A DNA stretch of 6,034 nt from Anaerolineaceae bacterium (GTDB taxonomy: Bacteria; Chloroflexota; Anaerolineae; Anaerolineales; Anaerolineaceae): assembly GCA_030620065.1 (NCBI GenBank), contig JAUXFJ010000105.1:1-6034 (forward strand). Reading direction: 5' to 3'. A program made the translations under genes and the position numbers. Position 1 is the stretch's first letter, and each line of letters starts with the position of its first letter. The notes under the pieces were generated by a model, which had not been told where the DNA came from, did no database searches, and saw only the letters and a program-made list of their open reading frames with translations. Shown here piece after piece: positions 1 to 5,917 of this stretch.

Positions 1-1715
1 GGTTGGGCGGATGTTGGTTCAAACTCAACCCAGCCGTAATCGTTGAAGTAAACTTCAGGCCAGGCATGACTGTCTTTTTGGCGGACAGTGTACAAACCTT
101 CAGCTTTGTTAAATTCACCCTGTGCATATCCAACTGCAAACCTTGCAGGGATGCCCAGGGACCGCAGCATGAGTACTTCAGCGGAGGCGTAATAATTACA
201 AAACCCTGATTTATAAGTGAACAGGAATGATTCAAGAGGATCTTTCCATTGTGGAATCGCAGGAAATGTTTCGCTGTATTCAATGTTCTCCCGCAGGTAT
301 TTTGTGATCGCATAAGCTTTATCGTAAGGGTTATCCAATTCCGCCGTGATATCCAGTGCTAGTTGCCGTATGTCTGCTGAAAAGTTCTCGGGAAGCTGTA
401 AATATTGTGACAACCACTGCGGATATTCATTGCCTGATTGGCGCAGGTCAGTGATTGTTGGGATGCCGACCAGGGAGTGAATTTGATAATATTCTCCCGA
501 TTGCATGGGTTTAGTTACAAAAACTGCTATGGGGTCTTTTGTATTTACGTTAATGTTGAATAGTATAACTTCTACGTTGCGATTGACCCATATAAGGGAA
601 TTTACCGTAAAGATATTCCTCTGTTGGTTGCTGCGCATGTAAAAGTTATAAGTGATGAGTTCTCGACCGAGCCAGTCGGGCAACGATAGATTAGAGTTCT
701 GTGGGGAAAGGGTGGCGTGTTGAAAGCTGGAGCTTGTTTGCCATTGTCCATCTGAATAAAGGTCGTAAGAGCGTGCTTTCCAGTAGTTCCGCAGGCCTGG
801 TGTAGACTGTTGATCTGTCTGTACATTAAATAACTGCGTGTAGGATAGCGGTGCCTCGCGGCCTAAATTAAGCGTAGTGCCGAAAAAGCTTGCTTTCTCC
901 CCAATCGTAGGCTGTTGCAGAGGTTCAAGGAGAAGCCTCGAGACCCGCTCACGCACTTTATCAAATGGTTTTGTCAGGGTTGTCCAGAGTTCATTGTAGC
1001 GTTTGACCTCTGTGCTTGTAATAGGGATCAACCATGCAAGAAACAGGAATATCACTGCGAGGATGGCCACAGCACGGCTTATATCGAATTTGACCTGATG
1101 AACAGTGTAGATGTTTTGTTTTTTCCAGTTGACACTGCGACGGATAAAGGTCATGCGTCCAATTAGCAGTAGGGTTAATAAAATAAATATCTGTATGTAA
1201 CGCAGATTAGTAGAATTCGTTGGGTCATAATGATTGATAATAAGCAAAGCTAAGCCTGCAGAAAGTACCATAAACCAGGGAGAGCCGTGCCTTGTAAGCA
1301 TGTAACTGGCGAGAAGGCAGAGGATCCAGAAGATGATAGCCAGGATTAACAGGAAAAGGATTGGATCTGTGGCGGCTTCTCTGGCAGCAAGTTGACTGAT
1401 GGCGGCATGCGAGCGGAAATAGAGGACATTGACAATGCGGTCATGCCAACTAATGTTTTTATTGATCGTTAGTCCAAGCAGAAAGGGGATGAAGAATAAG
1501 CCATAGGCTGTGCCAAAAATGGCTGCAAGCCAGGCAGAGAAACGGCTTTGCCCCAGCGCTAACCCTGTTGTGGATGCGATCAGTGCAAGGAAAACAAATA
1601 CATGAAGATCATCTGTCCAATTAGTAGTCCGAATGCGTTGGGCAAGCAAAAACAGGGCTATTATCAGGAATATTGCAGACCAAAGATCCCACCAGGGTCT
1701 TACCTTTTCTTTCAT
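1..1715 (-). CDS. TgpA-type membrane transglutaminase-like protein (3' end outside window)
   Basis: An open frame of 571 codons starts at the ATG at 1713-1715 (MKEKVRPWW...) and runs off the left edge without a stop. The first 232 residues hold about seven hydrophobic helices (roughly 12-26, 36-55, 61-82, 118-140, 147-162, 171-190, 214-232), as in the TgpA N-terminal domain (DUF3488). An extracytoplasmic region of about 240 residues follows, then a transglutaminase core: a GFCNYYASAEVL motif with the predicted nucleophile Cys506, an IPARFAVGY strand, a DSHAWPEVYF motif with His550, and GWVEFEPTS, where Glu566 stands in the usual Asp position. Family knowledge predicts another membrane helix and a DUF4129 tail beyond the edge. 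Substrate is unknown; such proteins may crosslink or hydrolyse envelope proteins. A stop lies 13 codons upstream of the ATG with no earlier ATG. The Shine-Dalgarno signal is weak, so translation may depend on the upstream gene, 65 nt away. Confidence 0.9.
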   Translation of the reverse strand, partial: MKEKVRPWWDLWSAIFLIIALFLLAQRIRTTNWTDDLHVFVFLALIASTTGLALGQSRFSAWLAAIFGTAYGLFFIPFLLGLTINKNISWHDRIVNVLYFRSHAAISQLAAREAATDPILFLLILAIIFWILCLLASYMLTRHGSPWFMVLSAGLALLIINHYDPTNSTNLRYIQIFILLTLLLIGRMTFIRRSVNWKKQNIYTVHQVKFDISRAVAILAVIFLFLAWLIPITSTEVKRYNELWTTLTKPFDKVRERVSRLLLEPLQQPTIGEKASFFGTTLNLGREAPLSYTQLFNVQTDQQSTPGLRNYWKARSYDLYSDGQWQTSSSFQHATLSPQNSNLSLPDWLGRELITYNFYMRSNQQRNIFTVNSLIWVNRNVEVILFNINVNTKDPIAVFVTKPMQSGEYYQIHSLVGIPTITDLRQSGNEYPQWLSQYLQLPENFSADIRQLALDITAELDNPYDKAYAITKYLRENIEYSETFPAIPQWKDPLESFLFTYKSGFCNYYASAEVLMLRSLGIPARFAVGYAQGEFNKAEGLYTVRQKDSHAWPEVYFNDYGWVEFEPTSAQ

Positions 1716-1737
1716 CAATGAAGTGTATCCAAGTTTT

Positions 1738-1773
1738 GTGCTTCCGTCAATTCAGTGGGTTTACAAGAAGCAC
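1738..1773 (-). repeat. Inverted repeat between cyclase and transglutaminase genes
   Basis: GTGCTTC (1738-1744) and GAAGCAC (1767-1773) are perfect 7-bp inverted arms around a 22-nt loop in the 65-nt gap between two co-directional genes. In the mRNA this could form a modest stem just upstream of the transglutaminase start. There is no long U-tract after it, so it is not a convincing terminator. It may be a processing or translation-tuning element, or chance. Confidence 0.3.
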
Positions 1774-1780
1774 TAGCTAT

Positions 1781-2632
1781 CTATTGCACTTGGTTCACCA
1801 AAGCAATTTCGTAAAGGTAGGGCCAGAGTTTACCTGTTACAAAGAGGCGGTCTTTACTGGCGTCATAGGCGATGCCATTGAGCACATCCACCGGCGCGGA
1901 AAAGTCATCTCGCGAAAGCAAGCCAGCAAGATTAATCCAGCCTATAACATTGCCATTGTTGGGGTCGATGCGTACGATTTTATCAGTTTGCCAGATATTA
2001 GCATAGATCTCACCGTTGATATATTCCAGCTCGTTGATACGCGTTACGGGCATGCCGTTTTCCCTAATCTGAATATGCTTAACCTCAATCAGTTTGTCGG
2101 GATCAATGAAATACAGCGTGTTGCTGCCGTCACTCATAATGAGGTGGTGTTCGTCATGCGTCAGCCCCCATCCTTCGCCAGAATAATCGAAACTGCGCAG
2201 CGATTGAAAAGTATCCAGATCATAGACCAGCCCCAACTGGTCACGCCACGTAAGCTGGATTAGCGTTCCCTGCCATTCCGTCAAACCTTCAGCAAAGAGA
2301 GCTTGATCGACGTTTATCATCTCCAGCACTTCGCCTGTTTCCAGGTTTACTTTACGCAGAGATGAGCGGCCGTTCAGACCAGTGCTTTCATATAGCTGCC
2401 CTTCATGGAAGATCAGACCTTGTGTGAACGCCAGGCGATCGTGAGGATATCTGTTGAGCACCTCAAAGCCTGCTTGATATGCAAGGTCTAAGGGGATGGA
2501 AGATACGGGCCTTGAGGTTGTTTGGATGTTTAACAGAATGAGTAAAACAAACCCTGCGAGAGCTATAAGGACAGTTGCAAAAATAATGAAGCGCCATGCT
2601 GGGGCTTTGCGATTTTGTGCAACGGAGTTCAT
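1781..2632 (-). CDS. Membrane-anchored glutaminyl-peptide cyclotransferase (plant/bacterial type)
   Basis: This 283-residue protein belongs to the glutamine cyclotransferase family (five-bladed beta-propeller, papaya-QC type), which converts N-terminal glutamine of peptides to pyroglutamate with release of ammonia. Residues 14-36 form one hydrophobic helix after a basic start, so the catalytic domain should sit outside the membrane (N-in anchor or uncleaved signal). Family motifs appear in order: FTQGL (69-73), YESTGLNGRSSLR (81-93), FAEGLT (113-118), GEGWGLT (152-158), SDGS (167-170), INELEYING (199-207), ANIW (211-214), VLNGIAYD (250-257) and FVTGKLWP (264-271). The domain is full length and ends soon after the last blade. 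A GGA ribosome-binding core lies 6 nt before the ATG. It begins 37 nt after the lipoprotein gene and precedes the transglutaminase gene on the same strand, so it is the middle gene of a probable operon. Confidence 0.95.
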   Translation of the reverse strand: MNSVAQNRKAPAWRFIIFATVLIALAGFVLLILLNIQTTSRPVSSIPLDLAYQAGFEVLNRYPHDRLAFTQGLIFHEGQLYESTGLNGRSSLRKVNLETGEVLEMINVDQALFAEGLTEWQGTLIQLTWRDQLGLVYDLDTFQSLRSFDYSGEGWGLTHDEHHLIMSDGSNTLYFIDPDKLIEVKHIQIRENGMPVTRINELEYINGEIYANIWQTDKIVRIDPNNGNVIGWINLAGLLSRDDFSAPVDVLNGIAYDASKDRLFVTGKLWPYLYEIALVNQVQ

Positions 2633-2669
2633 GTGGTTTCCAGATTATTAAAGGGTGCAGGAAAGCTGT

Positions 2670-3665
2670 TTACTGGTGTAATAGCTGAGTCAGGAAATCA
2701 AGCATTAACACAAGCGGATTGGGGTCTAAATCCTGCTGGATCAACTGCATACCATGGAAGCCGCTGGTATAAGCAAAGCTTTGGTAATGATCACCGGATG
2801 CATTTGTGCAAGCAGATGCTGCTTCTGTATCGCTCTCTGCATATAGACACCAGGCAGGGGTAGCGGGGTCACTCGAACCAAGATTATCTACTTCCTCAGG
2901 GTAGGGGATAGTCAGGTAACCAGCCGGCGAGAGCGAAAATGCGCCGAGGCAGCCTGAAGTGTACTGTGTATTATAAGTGAAACACGCTGCTGCAGCGCCA
3001 TCAGCACCGATACTGGCACCGATGGAGATGATTTGTTGGGGGTCTACGCCGTATTGCTGACTAGCGAATTCAAGGGCGGCTTCAGCATCCAAAAGCCAGT
3101 TTTGGCGAGTGGCTTGGTCAAAGGATTGACAGCCGTTTTCACAACCGCGAAAAGTGAACGTGAAAACATTATAGGAAGTACTTTCTGGTATAGTTGGGAA
3201 CCAGGTGGAGTCCAGCCATGTAACTCCGTTTGGATCAGGTGCAGGGGTTAATCTGCGGTTTTGCAGCCAGGGGGCAATTGCTAGATAATTGTATTGATTA
3301 CCCGGTGCCCAGTGCATAAGAACGATCATGGGTGCAGGCGGCTGCGCGGCTGGGTAGAAGGTCCCTGAAAGGATTTGTCCATCAGCAGCCTGGAAGGTCA
3401 TGTCTTGAGCTTCAGGTGCTAGTGGCTCAAGAGCTTCCTGTGCTGGAAGGGATTCTTCCTGAACGGGTGATTGTGTTTCCGGCGCCGGATATACCTGTTC
3501 AGCTTCGCTGATTTTGTCTGTGGTTAATTCGGTTTCACTTTGTGGTTCAACAGGGTAAAGCGTTTCAACGGGTGGAGTAGGCTGCGATTTAATGCAGGCT
3601 GTCAAGGTCAGCATGATGAGTATCGTGATAAATAAGGATGTTAGACTGAGGGTTCTTTTTCTCAT
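2670..3665 (-). CDS. Lipoprotein with alpha/beta-hydrolase (dienelactone hydrolase-like) domain
   Basis: The 331-residue product starts with a lipoprotein signal: basic MRKR, a hydrophobic stretch and a lipobox LTAC with Cys24 as the likely lipidated residue. Residues 25-88 form a Pro/Glu-rich, low-complexity spacer. From about 90 an alpha/beta-hydrolase fold follows: a VLMHWAPGN segment (115-123) where the oxyanion loop is expected, the nucleophile elbow GASIG with Ser218, a candidate acid in YAESD (Glu277 or Asp279) and GFHGM with His304. Domain cysteines at 175, 179, 228, 239, 273 and 286 could form disulfides, which fits an extracytoplasmic location. The substrate cannot be told; an esterase or a peptidase-like hydrolase are both possible. 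A strong AAGGAGA ribosome binding site (3671-3677) lies 5 nt before the ATG and fixes the start. It is the first gene of the three-gene minus operon. Confidence 0.88.
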   Translation of the reverse strand: MRKRTLSLTSLFITILIMLTLTACIKSQPTPPVETLYPVEPQSETELTTDKISEAEQVYPAPETQSPVQEESLPAQEALEPLAPEAQDMTFQAADGQILSGTFYPAAQPPAPMIVLMHWAPGNQYNYLAIAPWLQNRRLTPAPDPNGVTWLDSTWFPTIPESTSYNVFTFTFRGCENGCQSFDQATRQNWLLDAEAALEFASQQYGVDPQQIISIGASIGADGAAAACFTYNTQYTSGCLGAFSLSPAGYLTIPYPEEVDNLGSSDPATPAWCLYAESDTEAASACTNASGDHYQSFAYTSGFHGMQLIQQDLDPNPLVLMLDFLTQLLHQ

Positions 3666-3742
3666 TTTATTCTCCTTGCATTATTAACAGGGATCGATAT
3701 ATTTTGAGTGATTTTTTTACTATGCTAAAAGTCTACACGATG

Positions 3743-3748
3743 ATTATA
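3743..3748 (-). promoter_or_regulatory. Predicted -10 box for the minus-strand operon
   Basis: On the minus strand the sequence reads ATTGTATAATCATC, with a perfect TATAAT hexamer about 78 nt upstream of the lipoprotein start. No good -35 hexamer is found 16-18 bp upstream, so the promoter may depend on an activator or on bases next to the -10. The predicted transcript starts near 3736 with a leader of about 70 nt. An inverted repeat overlaps the -35 area. Confidence 0.5.
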
Positions 3749-3760
3749 CAATATTAGTTG

Positions 3761-3778
3761 GGTCAGGCTCCTATGACC
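3761..3778. promoter_or_regulatory. Inverted repeat GGTCA-N8-TGACC, possible operator
   Basis: GGTCA (3761-3765) and TGACC (3774-3778) are perfect 5-bp inverted arms with an 8-bp spacer. The element lies in the divergent interval and covers the -35 area of the predicted minus-operon promoter, a common place for a dimeric regulator. Arms this short can occur by chance. Confidence 0.3.
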
Positions 3779-3821
3779 GGGTTCGCTAATCAACGCTTGG
3801 GCAGGGCATGATAAAATGATA

Positions 3822-3849
3822 TTGTCAAAGATTTATGAATACTTAAGAT
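3822..3849 (+). promoter_or_regulatory. Predicted sigma70-type promoter for pepT
   Basis: TTGTCA (3822-3827, five of six to the consensus -35) is followed after 16 bp by TAAGAT (3844-3849, four of six to the -10). The start would be near 3856, leaving an untranslated leader of about 105 nt. An alternative -10-like TATAAC at 3905-3910 has no clear -35 partner. Confidence 0.4.
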
Positions 3850-3855
3850 GGCAAA

Positions 3856-3887
3856 GGCAGTATGTGCTCAAGTCTGATAGGCAGTAT
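3856..3887. repeat. Direct repeat GGCAGTAT, two copies 24 bp apart
   Basis: The octamer GGCAGTAT occurs at 3856-3863 and again at 3880-3887 on the plus strand, 24 bp from start to start, immediately downstream of the predicted pepT promoter. Two direct sites in a leader could bind a regulator on nearly the same helix face. No matching family is recognised. Confidence 0.3.
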
Positions 3888-3962
3888 CGTAAGTGATAAC
3901 TGATTATAACAAGAGTGCCATGGTAGCGAGTTTATTAGCAAAAATATTCATAAGGAGTTCCC

Positions 3963-5192
3963 ATGTCTTCAGTTGTTGACCGTTTTATAAAATATGTCAA
4001 GATCGATACCGAATCCTCACGTGATTCGCAGAGCTGCCCCAGCACTGCAAAGCAGCTTAATCTCGCCAGGTTGCTGCGAGATGAACTGCTCGAGATTGGT
4101 CTAATCAATGTCACGCTTGATGAATTCGGTTATGTGATTGGCACTTTGCCCTCCAATACTGATAAGAAAGTGCCGGTTGTTGGCTTTTTAGCGCATATGG
4201 ATACCAGTCCAGACATGTCTGGAAAGGATGTCAAGCCACAGTTTGTTGAGAATTATGACGGTGGAGATATTTTGCTTAATAAAGATAAAAACATTATCTT
4301 ATCGCCGAAGCAGTTCCCCGATCTCAATAAGTATGTTGGGGAAACTTTGATTACAACTGATGGGACGACCCTGCTTGGCGCAGACGACAAGGCGGGTATA
4401 GCGGAGATCATGACTGCGATGGAATATTTGATCGCCCATCCAGAGATCAAGCACGGCATAATTAAGGTTGGTTTCACGCCTGATGAGGAAGTAGGGCGCG
4501 GTGTGGATAACTTTGATGTAGAGAAGTTCGGTGCTGACTTTGCGTATACTCTGGACGGCGGAGAGGCAGGTGGACTTCAATTTGAGAATTTCAATGCGGC
4601 TGAAGCAGCGCTGACCATCCACGGGCTTAATGTGCACCCTGGTAAGTCCAAGAACAAGATGCTCAATGCCATTTTAGTCGGCATGGAGTTCAACGAGTTG
4701 CTGCCGGTCTTCGAAAGGCCTGAATTTACTGAAAAGTATGAAGGTTTTAACCACATCTTTCTGTTCAATGGGACGGTCGAAGAGGCTAGTATGGTTTACA
4801 TCATACGTGACCATGATCGGGAGAAGTTCGCTGCAAAGAAAGCGCTGATGCTCAAAGCGGTTGCGTTCATGAATGAGAAATATGGCGCAGGCACGATCGA
4901 CCTGACGCTGACAGATCAATATTACAACATGAAGGAGAAGGTCGAGCCGTACCCAGAGATCATGGTTGTGGCGCAGGAAGCTATTGAGGCAATTGGATTG
5001 AAGCCGATCTTCGAGCCGGTGCGCGGCGGGACGGACGGCAGCCGGCTTTCATATATGGGACTGCCGACACCCAATATTTTCACTGGCGGGCATTACGGGC
5101 ACGGGAAATTCGAATTTATTCCCGTGTTTGCTTTGGAAAAGGGGGTTGAGGTTGTGGTGAAAATCGCTGAGCTGTTAGTGCAGAAGGTGTGA
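3963..5192 (+). CDS. pepT: Tripeptide aminopeptidase, peptidase T (M20B)
   Basis: Cytosolic zinc aminopeptidase that removes the N-terminal residue from tripeptides, the last step of peptide catabolism. At 409 residues it has the usual length for PepT. Active-site landmarks are all present: AHMDTSPDMSG with metal ligand His78 and Asp80; LLGADDKAG with the bridging ligand Asp141; FTPDEEVGRG with general base Glu175 and ligand Glu176; YTLDGG with ligand Asp198; the lid-domain NVHPGKSKNKM with His225; and RGGTDGSRLSYMGLP followed by GHGKFEF with ligand His380. The start is fixed by TAAGGAG (3951-3957), 5 nt before the ATG. It is transcribed divergently from the lipoprotein operon and closed by a strong terminator, so it forms its own unit. 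Residue roles are assigned by similarity to known PepT enzymes. Nothing in it looks broken. Confidence 0.97.
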   Translation: MSSVVDRFIKYVKIDTESSRDSQSCPSTAKQLNLARLLRDELLEIGLINVTLDEFGYVIGTLPSNTDKKVPVVGFLAHMDTSPDMSGKDVKPQFVENYDGGDILLNKDKNIILSPKQFPDLNKYVGETLITTDGTTLLGADDKAGIAEIMTAMEYLIAHPEIKHGIIKVGFTPDEEVGRGVDNFDVEKFGADFAYTLDGGEAGGLQFENFNAAEAALTIHGLNVHPGKSKNKMLNAILVGMEFNELLPVFERPEFTEKYEGFNHIFLFNGTVEEASMVYIIRDHDREKFAAKKALMLKAVAFMNEKYGAGTIDLTLTDQYYNMKEKVEPYPEIMVVAQEAIEAIGLKPIFEPVRGGTDGSRLSYMGLPTPNIFTGGHYGHGKFEFIPVFALEKGVEVVVKIAELLVQKV

Positions 5193-5228
5193 ATGGGTTT
5201 AGTAATTTATTAGGATGAAGTATTAGTT

Positions 5229-5263
5229 AAGGTGGGGCATCTCTCAGATGCCCCACCTTTTTT
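5229..5263 (+). terminator. Rho-independent terminator of pepT
   Basis: AAGGTGGGGCATCT (5229-5242) pairs perfectly with AGATGCCCCACCTT (5246-5259) across a CTC loop, giving a 14-bp GC-rich stem. Six T residues (5258-5263) follow at once, then ATTAT. It begins 37 nt after the pepT stop. On the minus strand the stem is followed only by TT, so it works mainly for plus-strand transcripts. Confidence 0.95.
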
Positions 5264-5279
5264 ATTATCACTAAATTGC

Positions 5280-5308
5280 TTGAAATTCATATTGGATTAT
5301 TGTATAGT
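5280..5308 (+). promoter_or_regulatory. Strong sigma70-type promoter for the small membrane protein unit
   Basis: TTGAAA (5280-5285) and TATAGT (5303-5308) each match consensus at five of six positions and are 17 bp apart, the optimal spacing. The transcript should start near 5315. The bases before the -10 read ATTG, as in the minus-operon promoter. It sits directly after the pepT terminator, which supports independent transcription of what follows. Confidence 0.65.
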
Positions 5309-5318
5309 ATATATGAAG

Positions 5319-5332
5319 AACGGCCGACCGTT
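5319..5332. promoter_or_regulatory. Inverted repeat AACGG-CCGA-CCGTT, probable operator
   Basis: Perfect 5-bp arms around CCGA form a GC-rich dyad in an otherwise AT-rich stretch, centred about 10 bp downstream of the predicted transcription start. That placement suits a repressor that blocks initiation. CGGCCGACCG-like dyads resemble TetR-family sites in style, but no regulator gene is in the window, so the family is a guess. As RNA it could also form a short hairpin at the 5' end of the transcript. Confidence 0.4.
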
Positions 5333-5364
5333 TTCGAGGGGATTATTGGTAAATATTTATCGGG

Positions 5365-5391
5365 TTGAAAAAATGCTGAGGATTGTATAGG
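5365..5391 (+). promoter_or_regulatory. Possible second, weaker promoter
   Basis: TTGAAA (5365-5370) precedes TATAGG (5386-5391) by 15 bp. The -10 matches at four positions and the spacing is short, so this is weaker than the 5280-5308 promoter. It repeats the same ATTGTATAG context seen there (5382-5390), which is the main reason to list it. Confidence 0.25.
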
Positions 5392-5452
5392 CTGCTTTGG
5401 TGATTTTAACTCATTGGATTTAAGCACTCATGTGTGTTTTTAAGAGGAGGCT

Positions 5453-5503
5453 ATGCTTGAATTAAAGAAATTGTCCTTCAAGAGAATTATTCTCACCTTA
5501 TGA
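5453..5503 (+). CDS. 16-residue leader ORF upstream of the membrane protein gene
   Basis: The ORF encodes MLELKKLSFKRIILTL and ends in TGA. The purine-rich Shine-Dalgarno tract AAGAGGAGG (5442-5450) lies immediately upstream; pairing through GAGG leaves 5 nt to the ATG. The peptide is basic and then hydrophobic, like the start of a signal or membrane segment. It is in frame with the 130-codon gene that begins 21 nt after its stop, with no other in-frame stop between them. It could be a regulatory leader peptide, a short membrane-active peptide, or the original N-terminus of the downstream protein cut off by a nonsense change. Because the downstream gene has its own good ribosome binding site, the leader interpretation is favoured slightly. 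Confidence 0.4.
   Translation: MLELKKLSFKRIILTL
5482..5494. repeat. Compact dyad GAGAAT-T-ATTCTC inside the leader ORF
   Basis: Two perfect 6-bp arms flank a single central base (6-1-6). The AAT-N-ATT core and 6-1-6 geometry recall Fur/PerR/Zur-type boxes, although the outer bases do not match a known consensus. It lies well downstream of the predicted promoter, so either it is a roadblock site or the symmetry is incidental. Confidence 0.25.
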
Positions 5504-5524
5504 TATGCAAAAGGAGTAAGAAAG

Positions 5525-5917
5525 ATGGAATATATTGGTTGGATTATTGGAACGCTTGTTTTGTGGGGTCTGAAAGCGATCACGATACCTTTTGCCAGAG
5601 CGATGTCGGGCAAGGGTAAGGCAACCGAGCTACCATCACCTGGTGCCCCCTCTGAGGCTACAGGGTCTGAAGTGATTGATCAACCAATGCCGCTGGACGG
5701 TCAACAACCTGTACCGGTAACACAGAAAAGCGCTGAGGATGATATACCCACAGGCTATTATATTTTGGCAGATGTGATCGTATTGGGTGTGGCTGGCTTG
5801 CTGATTGGGCTCGTAACTGGCAGTTATTTCATTGGTTTTTCATGGAAAGCCAAAGACTGGCCAGGGATGATCGTGTTCATCATTGCTAGTTTATTTGGAT
5901 CCGCTATACATGGATAA
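5525..5917 (+). CDS. Uncharacterised 130-residue membrane protein
   Basis: I do not recognise a family. The protein has a hydrophobic segment at about residues 3-23, a polar Pro/Ser/acid-rich linker at about 30-74, and two further hydrophobic segments at about 77-104 and 112-129. The last two are separated by a short WKAKDWPG turn that suggests a tight hairpin. Charge distribution (KGKGK-type basics after the first segment) hints that the linker side is cytoplasmic, which is inference. The start is supported by AAGGAG (5511-5516), 8 nt before the ATG. It follows the in-frame 16-codon leader ORF and probably shares its transcript from the promoter at 5280-5308. No catalytic motif, cysteine or metal-binding pattern is visible, so no function is proposed. 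Confidence 0.75.
   Translation: MEYIGWIIGTLVLWGLKAITIPFARAMSGKGKATELPSPGAPSEATGSEVIDQPMPLDGQQPVPVTQKSAEDDIPTGYYILADVIVLGVAGLLIGLVTGSYFIGFSWKAKDWPGMIVFIIASLFGSAIHG

Larger units (their letters stand above)
5193..5524 (+). other. Gene-poor regulatory interval between pepT and the small membrane protein
   Basis: These 332 nt hold no long ORF. In order they contain the pepT terminator, a strong sigma70-like promoter (5280-5308), an AACGG-N4-CCGTT inverted repeat (5319-5332), a second weaker promoter-like match (5365-5391), a leader ORF with a good ribosome binding site (5453-5503) and a compact dyad inside that ORF (5482-5494). The predicted leader from the first promoter is about 210 nt. I see no riboswitch class I can name. 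Confidence 0.7.

Noticed and set aside
602..826. 74-codon minus-strand frame
   Set aside because: It is an out-of-frame reading within the transglutaminase gene, which is open through the whole region with the expected motifs.
1673..2263. 196-codon open frame on the plus strand
   Set aside because: It lies opposite the glutaminyl cyclase gene, whose translation carries clear family motifs; the plus-strand product shows no recognisable domain and no good ribosome binding site.
2615..3251. Plus-strand frames at 2615-2863 and 3033-3251
   Set aside because: They are antisense to the lipoprotein hydrolase gene, which has a lipobox, a nucleophile elbow and a strong ribosome binding site.
3774..3812. 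Short ORF starting ATGACCGGG in the divergent interval
   Set aside because: It is only 12 codons long, has no ribosome binding site and precedes nothing in a coupled way.
4299..4637. 112-codon minus-strand frame, and smaller ones at 4253-4919
   Set aside because: All are antisense to pepT, whose active-site residues are intact across the region.
5229..5263. Terminator hairpin considered as a riboswitch or attenuator for downstream genes
   Set aside because: It follows the pepT stop by 37 nt, precedes an independent promoter and has no competing antiterminator fold that I could find.
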